This document shows, piece by piece, positions 35,415-47,712 of a stretch of DNA of 64,000 nucleotides. The notes beneath the pieces are model-generated. The model did not search any database. It worked only from the letters and a program-made list of their open reading frames with translations, and had not been told where the DNA came from. The stretch lies in the NCBI GenBank assembly GCA_022605955.1, contig JAKCOZ010000040.1, positions 248,001 to 312,000 of the forward strand. The letters are read 5' to 3'. Made by a program: the position numbers and the translations under genes. Within the stretch, counting starts at the first letter, position 1; every line of letters starts with the position of its first letter. The DNA is from Rallus limicola (Eukaryota; Chordata; Aves; Gruiformes; Rallidae).

Positions 35415-38400
35415 CCAAAATGCACTTTATTGCCAAATGGATGGGGAAAGCAGCCCCCCCTGCCCCAGTCCTGCTGAAATTAATGGCCTGTGAGGTTTAC
35501 TTTTATCTGGCAGGTTTTGTTTTTCAGTGAGGAGTAGCAAGCAATTCATTTTGAAATTAAATAGATAAAAAGACATTTCAGAGTGGGGATCAAAAGCTGT
35601 GAAAAAGATTTGCAGAGCATGGCCACAGAGATGACCTCTGGCAGTCCTTATGTCCACTCCATTTGTTGCTTATCTGACTTCATAGTGTGTTAAACATCCA
35701 TAGGTATCTCTGCAGTGACCTTCATGGCCTAAGCCTGTGTCAGTCTCCTGTGACAGGGAGTACTGTCTGCAAGCTCCAGAGGTGAATCCTTGTGTTGAGC
35801 TTTCCTCCTCTCTCCCCAAGGAATAAACATTCTGGGTAATTTTAATAATCATGATATTCTGCTGGAAAACAGTATGGAAGGATAATTTCGACATGCTTCA
35901 CAAAGCATTTATTGATGTTGAGGAGTTTCTTGGGGAGTGTGATATTTCTTTAAGCACATATCCATTGTTCCTTTCTGTTCTTCGTTTTCATTCTGATACC
36001 AAAGGAAACCTACCTTGGGATGGAAGCTCGGAGCTCAGGCCAGCTCCATGTGCTCCCTCCTCTGAATCTCCCTTTCTCCTATGAAAGCATCCCTCGACTA
36101 CCAGCCTCCTAATCTCCCTGGGGTCTGATTTTGCTACCTCTACCTGAATTCCTCCCAGGCCCTGGGATCCCACCGATGGCCCACTCTCTCCTCACTCCTA
36201 CTCTACACCCTCATTTTTACTACAGAAAATCCCATTGCTCCAAATACCTTGCTTACTCCAGCACCACTGAGAATCTCTTGCCTGGTTTTAGACACATTGG
36301 ATGCTGCTTCCAGAGAGTCCTAAGCAGCTTTGAAATAAGATGTTTCTCCTGCTGGATTTTATTTCTTTGTCAGAAATCGATCCTCCTTTTCCTTCCCCTC
36401 ACTGTTCTTAACAGAGCTTGAAATTAATGCACTCCTCTGCCGTCCTCCCCGCTCCAAGTGTCTTGCAGATTCCTTCTCTGCCCTAAAAGCCCTTGAGGAT
36501 AGCAAGGCTGCTCCTTTGCCAGGAAACAGCATGGTCTCAGGTCTCTTCCGTGGCCTCAAGGTGCTCCTTCTATCCAGAGAGAGATGGTTTTGGATGCTGC
36601 CAGGAAACAAGTCACCCCTAGGAGCTCTCATTTCACACGTGGTCCAACAAAGGGACCATGACCAGGAGGCAGCTTGTCTCAACAGCTCAACCTGCCCAAG
36701 GAAACACACCTGCCCTGAGCTTTTACTGAGAACCCCCTGAGGGGGGACAAACTAAATACAGAAGAGCAAAGGACAGTGATAGAAGGAGAACAGTCGAGTA
36801 AGATTCCCAAGGAGCCACTAGAGAAGATGAGAATACTACCAAAAAAATGCAATTTTCCCTGCAGGAATGACTCCCTGTATGGTGCAAAGGAGCATCTGTG
36901 TGCCAAAATACCCCCTGGTGCACAGTTTACTCTGCAGCAGCCTTTGAGAGAAAGCACTGCCTCTGTCTGAGCCACAGAACATGCTGCCTTCCTTTGGCCA
37001 TCCCCAAAAATTGCATAAAAGGGGGGGAAAACCAATTTTCTTTATGACTGGGAGCATTTCACAGTAACTTCCCTGCCTATAAGCCAGGTCTCCTCAGCTG
37101 GGCTGCAGGTCCAGTGATGTGGGGTGGCCGTGCTCCCTGTTATTAAGTGCCTTGGGGTTGGCTGTGGAGCAATTGTCCTTTTGGCTCAGGGGTGGTGGCT
37201 TTCACTCTGCTTTGAAAGAAGGAAAAATCCACCTCAAACAAAGACTCTTCTTGCCCACTTAAAAAAAAATAACCAATATAAAATCAGGAATAAATTCTCT
37301 GGCAATACAAAGCAGATATTTTCCATTTTCAGGGGGAAAAACATTCAATTTAAAAATACCTTCTAAATTGAAACATTTACCTAGAAACACAAAAAGGAGG
37401 CCAAAAGATTGCTTTTTAATCTCTCTCTCTTTTTGTTTTTTAAACAGAACAAATTAATATACAAAGAGTTCTGGAACAGTCTCTGAAAATACTGGTTTTG
37501 CAGAGCTCAGACACTGCTTAGGACAAGACTGTTCTTTAGAGACTAGGAAAACACTTCCCTCTGGAATGCTTCACATTGCTTCCCTGAGGCCTGAACATTG
37601 CTGGCATGCTTCTTCTCCCCTCTTTTGCTGTCTGGTTGGGTTGGTGATCTCCTTTTGGGGGAAATTATGGTCTGGTAAGGTCGTACCCCACTCTTTTCTC
37701 AGCCCTTGGCCAGGCAGGTAGCTGAGCAGGCTGTGGTGTGTGGGGATGACACAGGGTGCCCAGGCAACCAGGGGATTGGCTGTGGTGTCACAACAGTTGG
37801 CAACCTCCTGTGCAACACGGTAGCACACCGAGGATGCTCAAATTAAATGGTTCAGGGTATGGTGTTCCCAGCCCTGCTCAGCCTTCCTGCAGCCAGGGAG
37901 CAGAAGCTGTGTTGGCAGGGAGCATCCTTCCCGTTATCCTTCACTCTTGGCTTGCTTGCCGTGCTCCCGTGCCTCTTCACCCTGCCACTTGTGATGGACA
38001 AGCCGCCTCTCACCTCTCCCCATCTCCTTTTCCCCCTCTGCAATCTATTTCCCTTCGCTAGGCTGCAGCCAAGAATTTAATGCACTGACATTTCTCTGTT
38101 TGTTTGAGTTTACTGTTCCAATCTGTTTACACTTCTCATTGAACATCATGGCTTGAGAGATTAGGAGAGAAGTTAATCAGACCCAGGTCCCTAAAAAAAT
38201 CTGCTGCAATGCTCCAGTGGGTCCGTTGAGTTTGAAGTATGGATTTGAAAGGACCACGCCAAGCTGTTTGCTTGAGATGTGCTTGTGATGTTGAGTTCAC
38301 TTCAAAGTCAGCACAGCTGAAATGGTGGGATGCTCTCAGCGGGGGGCACGTGAAACCAGTGGGGAACTGATGATCAACAAGAGCCTACCTCAGAAATATG

Positions 38401-38715
38401 TGTAGGCTGGATGGAGGGGTTCAAACGGCCTCATCAAAATATGGAACAGATTTAAGGGTGTAAAAGTGGGCACAGAGGCAGCTGGGAGCTGAGGAGAGCG
38501 GAGAGGTTGCAAACCTAACTGCAGCGTGTCCCCCAGGATGTGTCCCTGCACTGTGGTAATTTGAACAAGAAAAGGAAAAGCAACTAAATCCTTAAAATGC
38601 TCCACTTACACCCCTCCCCCTTCACCTCAATCCATACCTGAAGACACTGACTTTCACAATCTGGCTTCAGTTTGGAGACAGACTGACACACAGACACACA
38701 TCAGGCCATGCAGGT
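35415..38715. other. Single-copy non-coding stretch, 3.3 kb
   Basis: AT-rich with A runs at 37260-37270 and a (CT)n/T-rich bit at 37421-37442. No exon is recognised. The 116- and 118-codon minus frames at 36359-36709 and 36679-37035 show no domain. Confidence 0.5.
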
Positions 38716-39270
38716 TCACAGAATCACAGAGTCACCAGGTTGGAAAAGACCTTTAAGATCACCAAGTCCAACCATTCCCATCCTAAGCTAAACCAGATCC
38801 CTGAGCACCTCATCTCCCCTCTGTTAAACACACCCAGGGAAGGGGACTCAGCCCCTGGGCAGCCTGGGCCACAGCCCCACAACTCTGCCAGGGAAGAACT
38901 TTGCCCTCCCATCTGCTCTGACCCTGCCCTGGGGCAGCTTGAGCCCATTGCCCCTTGTCCCAGCTCCTGTCCCCTGGCTGAAGAGACCAGCGCCCACCTC
39001 TCTGCACCCTCCTGGCAGGGCAGGGCAGGTGGGGAGAAGGTCTCCCCTCAGCCTCCTCTTCTCCAGGCTCAACCCCCCCAGCTCCCTCAGCTGCTCCTCA
39101 GAGGATTTGCCCTCCAGCCCCTTCCCCAGCCTGGTTGCCCTTCTCTGGACTCGCTCCAGGACCTCCATGTCCTTCTGATGGTGAGGAGCCCAGAGCTGGA
39201 CCCAGCACTCCAGGTGCAGCCTCCCCAGTGCCCAGTCCAGGGGCACAATCCCCTCCCCAGACCTACTAGG
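38716..39270 (-). mobile_element. CR1 LINE copy, older distinct subfamily
   Basis: The tail TCACAGAATCACAGAGTCAC, then GGTTGGAAAAGACCTTTAAG and GATCACCAAGTCCAACCATT, the classical CR1 end. A body follows that is unlike A or B. The minus frame shows LGRLHLECWVQLWAPHHQKD, ERVQRRATRLGKGLEG and LRELGGLSLEKRRLRGDLL, nearly the standard CR1 ORF2 tail. 5'-truncated near 39270, where an oppositely oriented CR1 piece begins. Confidence 0.9.
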
Positions 39271-39318
39271 GTAACTGTGCCCCTGTACTCAGCATTGGTG
39301 AGGCTGCACCTCGAGTTC
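39271..39318 (+). mobile_element. Short inverted CR1 piece abutting a minus-strand CR1
   Basis: About 48 bp reading VPLYSALVRLHLEF in the plus frame, the CR1 ORF2 segment just upstream of CVQFWAPQ. It covers the same part of CR1 as 39203-39249 of the neighbouring minus copy, so the two form a head-to-head inverted repeat with a spacer of about 25 bp. Confidence 0.7.
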
Positions 39319-41302
39319 TCCCCACTTCTCATTATCTAAAATCATTGTTTGTTTCAGATACTGTTTATGCAGAGGTTTTATTTCCCTTGGCTTCAAGAAG
39401 GATGCTGTAGCAGCAAGTTGAAAAGCAAGCATTCTCAAACTCCTCACGTCCTTGAGCAGAGAGACACTAGCTGGAGATGGCCAAAAAACAAATTTGTAAG
39501 AAATTCCTAGTTTCCCCCCACCCCCCCTCCTTTCTCGTGTTGATTTTGGTCCAAATTGAACTGAAACCAATAGTATTTTTTTAAATTTATCACAGAGCAG
39601 AAACACCCACATTTTTGCAGCTGCTCTGTGAAACTACCATCCCTGTCAGCTTCACTGAGGATAAAAATGAGAAAGGCTGTGAATGGCACCAAAACACTGG
39701 TGGGGAGGATCCTGCACACCCCCAAATCCCCGCTGCAGACCTGCCTGGCTTGGTGGGAACTCAGCCCTCAGCTCCTCGTGCTGCTGGCCCTTGAGCTAAG
39801 TGGAAAGAAATGTCATAGAAGTTGGCCCTGAGCTTGGACAAATTTGAAACTGCAAAGTGTTAAATGAGATAGTTGGAGCTGCAGGAAATGGTGTTTTTCA
39901 TAAGGACACTTGGTTTCACTGGGGAGTTTTTGACTCTCTAATGCAAGCCCTGCCATTGCTGGCTGGGATGAGACTAAAGCAGGCTTTTACGAGCAGCACA
40001 AAGCACCTTGCTAAGAGAAAAATTGGAGTGAGAGGGGAAAAATGGGAAGGAAAAACTAATTAAACTGATGGTGGGACTGAGTTAGGAGGGAAGAGTGGAA
40101 TGTGCACAGCGTGGCTAAGCAGCAAGTAGTTTGGAAAGGTGAGAAGAGAGAAATCTGTGAATATTCAAGGGTGTTCAGTATGCACAAGGGAAGATGGATC
40201 TGGGGATGGTCCAGATCCTGAGGGTATCTGGGAGGAGCAAAGGTATCTAGGACTGAGGGGCAGAGGGTCAAGAAGCAGCTCTGGAAGGAATGGACACCAC
40301 CTCGAGGCAGCTCCTTCCTCTTGATGCATGTAGGGAGATGCAGCCATATCCATCCTCCCGTGCCAGGCTGGGGCAGGTGCAGCTCCCACAGCAGCTCTTC
40401 CTCATGACTTCAAAATTAAAGTCTTGTTAAGATTCATCAACTGCTCAGGTTTTTATCTGCTTGAAGACCTGGACTTGCAGTTCCCTGTGCTGCTGGGCTT
40501 CTGCACCAGCCTAATGCACAAACCAGCTGCACCCTGTAGGACGAAACCTTGTCCCCCATCGACCTTCTCCAGGCCCACCCTAACCAAGTCTCCACCACCT
40601 CCCACTTGTCCAGAAGAATCTCCTAGTTAAATGTCAAGCTTGACTTTCAATTTGGTCACTTGGACCTTTACTGAATTGCCTGTTGCCAGCATAAGCCTCC
40701 CTTCAGGACAGTGTGTGGAGGAGCCATGTGCCCTCCTCATCCTCCCAGCCAGGCTGCAACTCTGTCACTCATTAAACTGCAGCAGCTCCAAACACAAAGA
40801 CAGTGTGTGCATCATTAGAGCTAAATAGGTTTTCTTCTTTGGTTTTGTTTGCTAAGAGATGTGTTTGGGGACATGGATAATGAGGAGCTCCTTAGCAGGG
40901 CTGTTACAGAGCTGAAGGCAATGAGGCCAGGAGATGCAAAAAGGGAATGGATCAACAAGCAACATCCTTGCAGACAGGGCAGTACTGTCCCCTCACACCT
41001 GTACAGTCAGCAGTGACAGTCCCAAGAGCCACCACAATCCATCTCACACAATCCCAGACTGGTGACTTGAACCCCCCACCTGTGGACAACCAGCCTCCTT
41101 GGCTTGAGCTCCATAGATTTAAATCATTTTTCATCTTTGCAGCAGAAAAAAACCCCCCAATGCTGCAAGGTGGAGATGGGGGCCCTGCACCCTTTGATCC
41201 CATCCCTGTAATCTCACTGCCTGCTTTTAGGGATGAAACCTGCTATAAACCAGATGATACCACAGCTTTGGTGGAGCTGATCCCCATCCTGGATACACTC
41301 AG
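39319..41302. other. Single-copy non-coding stretch, 2 kb
   Basis: A C-rich run near 39514-39533. No exon or further repeat is recognised. Confidence 0.5.
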
Positions 41303-41732
41303 AGGATCACAGCAACCCAGACTGGTGGGGGCTGGCAGGAACCTCTGGAGATCACCCAGCCCCACCCCCAGAGCAGGGTCCCCTCCAGCAGGCTGCACAG
41401 GGCAGCACCCAGCATCACGGGGTTGCAATGTCTCCAGAGATGGAGACTCCCCAACCTCTCTGGCCAGCCTGGCCCAGGGCTCTGACACCCTCCCAGCAAA
41501 GAAGTTCCTCCTCAGGCTTAGGTGGGACTTCCTCTGCTCCAGTTTGTGCCCACGGCCTCTTGTCCTGTCCCTGGGCACCACTGAACACAGACTGACCCAT
41601 CCCCCTGCCCCCATACCCCAGGGATTTATCAGCACTGAGAAGATCCCCTCAGTCTTCTCTTCTCTGGGCTGAACAGCCCCAAGTCCCTCAGCCTCTCTTC
41701 CTGAGAGATGTGCCAGTCCCTCAGCATCTTCT
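41303..41732 (-). mobile_element. CR1 LINE fragment, older subfamily, degraded tail
   Basis: The body is clear (CAATGTCTCCAGAGATGGAG, CAGCCTGGCCCAGGGCTCTG, CTTGTCCTGTCCCTGGGCAC), but the 3' octamer tail is reduced to AGGATCACAGCAACC. The minus frame reads DRTRGRGHKLEQRKSHLSLR, the CR1 tail protein in the frame that groups A and B have lost. The match ends after TCAGCATCTTCT. Confidence 0.88.
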
Positions 41733-42238
41733 CACTTAACCAGCCCCATTGCCACCTCCTGCTCCTGCACATACTCCCTCAGGGTCCTGGGGAAGGGCAG
41801 AGCTATCAACATGAGCCAAAGGAGAAACCGATCTTTGTCCCAGGATGGGACATTTCTGTCTTAAGCTGTGATGAAGCTGGTTGTGAATTAAATAAACCCA
41901 ACGCAATCCCTCCTCTCGTGGTGCAAGGAGGGGAATTCAAGCAAGAATCAATCCAAATGCTGTGGTTTGACTTGGTTTCAGCTACTTAATTTCTTTTCCC
42001 AAGTCTAAGTACATTAATTTTTTTACCAGAAAGCCCTTGATTCAATGTCCAGAGACTCCTTATTTGAAAACCAGTATGTTTGGACTATGGTGGCTTCAAG
42101 TCAAGCACAACTTCAATTCTGCCTCTTTTGGGTGTCACAAACTGGCATTTTTCACTGCTGACAAAAACAGCAAAGGAAAATACACTGAAAAGAATTCCTG
42201 GTGGCCTCAGACTTCATTTCCAGTCTGTGACTGCTGGA
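41733..42238. other. Single-copy non-coding stretch
   Basis: About 500 bp with no recognised gene or repeat. Confidence 0.5.
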
Positions 42239-42843
42239 TCATGGAATCATAGAATCCCAGAATCCCAGGGGTTGGAAGGGCCCTCCAGAGCTCCTGGGGT
42301 CCAACCCCCTGCCAAAGCAGCTCCCCAGCTCAGATTGCACAGGGCGGTGTCCAGACGGGGCTGGAATCTCTCCAGAGATGGAGACTCCACACCCCCCTGG
42401 GCAGCCTGGCCCAGGGCTCCCTCACCCTCCCTGGGGAAAAGCTCTGCCCCAGCTTGGGTTGGAACTTCCTCTGCTCCAACTTGCAGCCATTGCCCCTTGT
42501 CCTGTCCCCACAGACACTGACAAGGGGCTGCCCATGTCCCCTGCATCCCACCCTTCAGATAGTGAGAACCATTCATCAGGTCCCCCCTTAGTCTTCTTCT
42601 CTCCAGGCTGAACAGCCCCAGCTCCCTCAGCCTTTCCTCACAGGGGAGATGCTCCAGGCCCTTCAGCATCTCCCTGTCCCTCCTCTGGACTCTCTCCAGG
42701 AGATCCCTGTCTGTTTGATCCCAGGGAGCCCAGCACTGGACACAACACTCCAGCTGGGGCCTGAGCAGGGCAGAGCAGGGCAGGGAAGATCAGCTCCCTT
42801 GACCTGCTGGCTACACTCCTCCTGATGCACCCCAGGATATAGC
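42239..42843 (-). mobile_element. CR1 LINE copy, group B with ancestral-type 5' part
   Basis: The tail TCATGGAATCATAGAATCCC is at 42239. The first 530 bp are group B. From about 42776 to 42843 it departs from its sisters, and the minus frame reads [20 protein letters not shown], the standard CR1 protein. The typical B copies read [19 protein letters not shown] over the same region. It may represent a branch predating that frame change. Confidence 0.9.
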
Positions 42844-43139
42844 CCAGCCATGCAGAAAGTTCACTGGCATGCAAATACAGGCGCCCTGGCTTTTAAATTA
42901 TGAAAGCAATGCTAACGGTAGCATCTCCCCTTTACTCCCAGCATCCTGCTTCACCTTTTACCAGGCACCTCTGGTCATTTGTAGCTAAAACCCCAACTGA
43001 AAAAGGCAGAAGCTGGTGCGTGACGATGTGGAGCAATGTCAGCAGTTCCCATGCACTGAAGTTTATAAGTTTCCCCCATGTGCAAGTGCAAGGCTGGTGG
43101 AAGCAAAAAAATTGGATTGAGGCATCACACTGTAAAACT

Positions 43140-43530
43140 TAATCTCCCATATAGAGACTTAGTCTACCATAAAAGAAACAGTGCTGGAGGATGTAAGAAA
43201 ACACGAGACCCTAGGGATGATTTAATGTCCTAAAGACATAAAGACATAAGCCAGAGCGATGCAAAAATGAGCTCAGTAACGTAGAGGCTATTACACTGCA
43301 ATCGGTTCTGTGTACTCTACATAAAACACAATCAAAACACTTGTTTTTAAAGGATGTAAATGCCTTTCCTGGGCTGAGCAGAAGCAGTGGTACTGATCTA
43401 GAATCTTAAATATCATTTAAGCCTTTAAACACTGAGAGATGGTAACTCCCTCCAGCCAAACTGCCCGCTGAAAGGACCACGCAAACTTTGTTTCGGCAGC
43501 ATTAATGGGAGACCTGGCAGCTAGGTCAGG
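43140..43530. promoter_or_regulatory. Candidate conserved non-coding element
   Basis: About 390 bp of balanced to AT-rich sequence without repeat signature, including CTAAAGACATAAAGACATAA, CAATCGGTTCTGTG and ATATCATTTAAGCCTTTAAA. No frame is open throughout. Only cross-species alignment can decide whether it is conserved. Confidence 0.18.
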
Positions 43531-43605
43531 AGAACAGGGTTCATTTCCAGTGATGGTGCATGGATTAAGAGAAGCCATTTAATCCCTCCCTGCATGTTTA
43601 TGGGC
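43520..43605 (+). mobile_element. Possible MIR-like SINE relic
   Basis: GGGTTCATTTCCAGT followed about 30 bp later by AAGCCATTTAATCCCTCCCT resembles the MIR order (GGTTCGAATCCC, then AAGTCACTTAACCTCTCTG). Divergence is high and the ends are unclear. Confidence 0.3.
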
Positions 43606-44219
43606 TTTGCTGTCTGGTCTCTGAGAAAACTCCTGGCTGCCCTGCCTGGAAGTGGTCCTGCTTGGGTTATCCCACCCAGTGAGAAGGTTTCTCCAGGAAT
43701 TGATGACTGGACAGCTCCAGGACGGTCTTACTAAAATGGGCAAGTGACTTTGAAGCCTTCAGCCTGTCACCTGGCCAGGGCAGAGTTTGCAAATTTGTCC
43801 CTTTCTTATCTTCTTGTGCACCCCTCTACACAGTGGTCCCTGGGCTTCTGGTTTGTGGGTTGGGAAGGTCTCCTCAAGAAAGACCTGTGATGGAGTCTCC
43901 ACAGGAAGGAAGTCTAAAAGGTGGTTGTGGAGGTTAAGAAAGAGTCAAGTCTCTCCCTTCTTTTCCTTCTTTCCTTGATCACCTCACAGCTAAAATCATA
44001 AACACCAATCTCCCACCCTAGGGGACTATTTCTGAGACCTCTTGCTGGGACTACTGGGAAGAACTGTACCTATTGCTACAACTACATGTGAAATGAAACA
44101 GTATTTCAGGGAAAAAACACTGAGATCTAGTGAGAATGAGTCACCCTTCGAAATGGAAATAATCTGTACTCAAAATGGGGCACTTAATTTCCAGTCTCTT
44201 GTTTGATTTACCTCTGGTT

Positions 44220-44350
44220 TTCTGCTATTGTTTTAATGTAACACAGCAAGGTGTAATAAGAATTTAAATAATACAGCGTGATCAATATTTTACAGGTGTT
44301 TAATATTTATATATTACATTCTCTTTTTCAAATCACCCTGCTTGGCTATT
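44220..44350. promoter_or_regulatory. AT-rich candidate element
   Basis: Dense in TTTAAT, ATATTTATATATTACA and TGTAATAAG. Could be a homeodomain- or MEF2-bound element or plain AT-rich DNA. No repeat or frame is recognised. Confidence 0.15.
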
Positions 44351-45016
44351 AAAGAAGGAAGCATTTCCAGAAGGGGCTTCTGACGTTTCCAAAATGAAAT
44401 TTCCACTTGGGGAAATAGTTCTGAGTCTCCCCTTTCATTCTGAAGGGAAAATGGATTTCAAAGAGCTGAAATTTCCCCAAAGTCAGAAGTAAGACATCGC
44501 CTCTCATGTTGTAACATCACCCTTTTCCAGCTGGCTGTGTGAGGGAGGCCGTTCTCTGTATGGTCAAGGCTACAAGAACACCTTTGAGGGCTAAGCCAGA
44601 GTCACCAGAGCTCTTTGGCTATTTAATTACCACAGTTTTCATTAGGAGGGGGCTGCCCGAGCACCTCTGTGGTACAGCAGTATCTAAGTACTCATCCCTC
44701 CATTTCTACCTCCTAGCAAGCATCACTTTCACGTTTTAGCTCCTTGACCATCCTACCTACAGGTTTGCTCAAAGCCCACAAACCCAGCATCATTTTGAGC
44801 CATGCTGGCACAGGGCAAGAAGGTCAGCAGCAAACCAGGCTGCAGGGCCTCTGCTCCTGCGGGGTGGGGAAGCAGGATGGGTTGGACTGCTCAGCACAGA
44901 GCTCTGCCGCCCTCTGCCAAGGACCAGGACAGGTTTCGGTCCTGGTGACCACGGGTCCACAGCCTACAGAGCAGAGCATCCTCCACTCCCAAAACAGCTG
45001 CTGGTGTCATTCAGAC

Positions 45017-45155
45017 CCATCTCTGGAGAGATTCCAGCCCCGTCTGGACACTGCCCTGTGCAATCTGAGCTGGGGAGCTGCTTTGGCAGGGGGTTGGACC
45101 CCATGGGCTCTGGAGGGCCCTTCCCACCCCTGTGAATCTGCGATTCTACAATTCT
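45017..45155 (+). mobile_element. CR1 LINE fragment, group B, 3' end only
   Basis: Starts CCATCTCTGGAGAGATTCCA and ends with the tail TGTGAATCTGCGATTCTACA. About 140 bp of group B in plus orientation. The tail octamers have drifted. Confidence 0.9.
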
Positions 45156-45912
45156 TTGACAAAAATTGCACCTGAATAATTAAACAGCCAGGAACTGCCT
45201 TCAGAGTAGGCAGAATGACCCAAACCTTGTCATGATTGTCTGCCTTTTCTCACATAAACCCATCCTGAACTTGGCAACCCCTTCAGACACAGAGTGCATC
45301 ATTTCATCCATCAGCAGCCCCACAGATGGGAACAGGAACCAGCTGTCAGCCCCAGCCAGGCCATCGAAGCTCCATACACACAGAGCAGGCAGTGATTCAC
45401 TTCTGATGAGTGCACAAACCTGCTGCTGCAGATTTCTGTCTGGGGAGAACTTCTTCCCTTTGGATCTTTGCCTTCTGAAGGATTTTATATTTTTTTGTAA
45501 TCAAAATGCAATAAGCTCAAACTGAAAGATTAGCCAGGCTCTGTCTCAACAGCAAAGGGATTGCTGATGGTTTGGGAAGTTCATGGAGGATAAAGTAAGA
45601 GCAAAACTCTTGCTTCTGACTGCTCCATGACCAGGCTTTTGCTTCCAGCATGTCACATCAATCACACATCTCCTTCTCCATCATTTTTATTATTAGAACC
45701 TTCTGTATGAACAAGAGCTCGTGGATGCTTGTTCTGAAGCCACCACAGTCTCCAAGGAGGGCAAAATACTCTCTAGCCATGGCATCAAAGGATTTCCTCA
45801 GCAGCTACTCAAACTGGATTTATTTATACAGAAAGAAGAAAAATTAACAGGAATTAGCTGCCTCTGGGGTCCAGTGATGGAAGTGTCTAGGCCGTCACAG
45901 AGCGTGCTCTTA
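45156..45912. other. Single-copy non-coding stretch
   Basis: About 750 bp. A T-rich bit at 45489-45497. No exon or repeat is recognised. Confidence 0.5.
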
Positions 45913-46535
45913 GATCACAGATTCACAGAGAATCCCAGACTCACAGGGGTTGGAAGGGCCCTCCAGAGCTCCTGGGGTCCAGCCCCCTGCCAAAGCAGCT
46001 CCCCAGCTCAGATTGCACAGGGCGGTGTCCAGACGGGGCTGGAATCTCTCCAGAGATGGAGACTCCACACCCCCCTGGGCAGCCTGGCCCAGGGCTCCCT
46101 CACCCTCCCTGGGGAAAAGTTCTGCCCCAGCTTGGGCTGGAACTTCCTCTGCTCTAACTTGCAGCCATTGCCCCTTGTCCTGTCCCCACAGACACTGACA
46201 AGGGGCTGCCCATGTCCCCTGCATCCCACCCTTCAGATAGTGAGAACCATTCATCAGGTCCCCCCTTAGTCTTCTTCTCTCCAGGCTGAACAGCCCCAGC
46301 TCCCTCAGCCTTTCCTCACAGGGGAGATGCTCCAGGCCCTTCAGCATCTCCCTGTCCCTCCTCTGGACTCTCTCCAGGAGATCCCTGTCTGTTTGATCCC
46401 AGGGAGCCCAGCACTGGACACAACACTCCAGCTGGGGCCTGAGCAGGGCAGAGCAGAGGGGGAGGATCCCCTCCTGTCACCTGCTGCCCACACTCCTCCT
46501 GATGCCCCCAGGATCCCATTGTCTCTCTCAGCCCC
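45913..46535 (-). mobile_element. CR1 LINE copy, group B
   Basis: The tail ATCACAGATTCACAGAGAAT is at 45913 and the body runs about 620 bp to CATTGTCTCTCTCAGCCCC. The minus frame 45910-46347 carries the usual group B product pattern ([20 protein letters not shown]). Nearly identical to 7609-8372 over the shared part. Confidence 0.93.
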
Positions 46536-47521
46536 CAGAATTGCTTTACAATCCTCCCTAAATAGCTGGGTTATCTGAATTACGGGTTATTTCCACGACT
46601 GACACTACACATGTGTTTGCAGGAACCACTGGCTCCATTCTGCCATTCCCAGCTCACGATTTCCAGAAGGAAACACTCTGTAAATCTCCCCTTTATCCTG
46701 ATTTACGTCAGGCAAATATTTGATTTCCTTCTTTTCAGAAGTAGCAAAATGCATTAGCACATGTGGGAGAAGATACAGGACGGCTACAATGGAACAGTAA
46801 ATAGATGTGCAGCGCTCAGAGAATGGGAATGACAGAACTGAATTTAGGAGTGAATACAGATCCCAGTTGTGCTGGAAGAGAGCTCATTTGTATTTATATA
46901 TTTTCTGGGTGTTTGGGGGGATTTTGGAGAGTTTTATATTCATGGATTTCCCTTTGTATTCCAAAAACTTGGCAAGGAAATGAGAAACATGAAAAAAAAG
47001 GAGAGGAACAAGTCAACCATGAATTTGGGATTTCAGCTTTTCATAGTCCTAGGCAAAGCAGGGAAAGCAGGAACCAATCCCTCTCTTCTAAAGCCTGAGG
47101 GCAGCCTATGCTTGAGGATATTTTCTATGTTTTTTTTCCTCCATAGAAAAAAAGGGTCATTTCATCACTTCTGACCCCAAGAACCTGCTGCTGCATATTG
47201 TCAGCTCGTGGCTGCCCTACAACTACCCACAGCCTGTACCCTGATTCTCTTAGAGCTGAAACATCTTTTCATTCCCGTGCTTTGACTTATTTTTGCCAGA
47301 GGAAAGCAACAAAAAGGAATTTGTTATCTTGCTATTAATCAAGTTTATTACAAGAATGCCTAAGGATCAACCAGGATTAAGTCCCTGTTGTGTTCAGCAC
47401 GGAGCTGAAAAGGTATCATGCACAAAGAGGATGCAGCAATATGATCTCCAGCCCCTGGGGTCTGTCCTGTATAAATGAGCTTTGAGGCAGGACAGGGAGC
47501 TGTGGGCTTCATTTCTGATGA
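46536..47521. other. Single-copy non-coding stretch
   Basis: About 1 kb with short A and T runs (46993-47000, 47130-47138). Nothing coding is recognised. Confidence 0.5.
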
Positions 47522-47712
47522 GGGAGGTTTTGGTGAGATGTTAGGGAAAACTTTTTTGCCATGAGGCCAGTTAAGTACTGAGATGCATTGCTGGAGTTGT
47601 GCAGAGTGGATTAGACACTCATTGTTCAGGAAGGTGCAGCCTGGATGATTCTTTCTTTGGCAAAGCAAAGACCACCTGAGGTCCCTTCTACCCATGGTTT
47701 TCTGTGGTTTTA
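47522..47712 (+). mobile_element. Old CR1 LINE 3' end, strongly diverged
   Basis: GGTGAGATGTTAGGGAAAAC, TTTTTTGCCATGAGG, TTAAGTACTGAGATGCATTG and CCTGAGGTCCCTTCTACCCA keep the CR1 3' order, but with many substitutions and small indels. The octamer tail is lost (TTTTCTGTGGTTTT). Confidence 0.75.

Larger units (their letters stand above)
42844..45016. other. Single-copy non-coding stretch, 2.2 kb
   Basis: Contains candidate regulatory segments (43140-43530, 44220-44350), a possible MIR relic (43520-43605) and a 9-bp tandem repeat (AAAGACATA twice, about 43237-43254). No exon is recognised. Confidence 0.5.
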
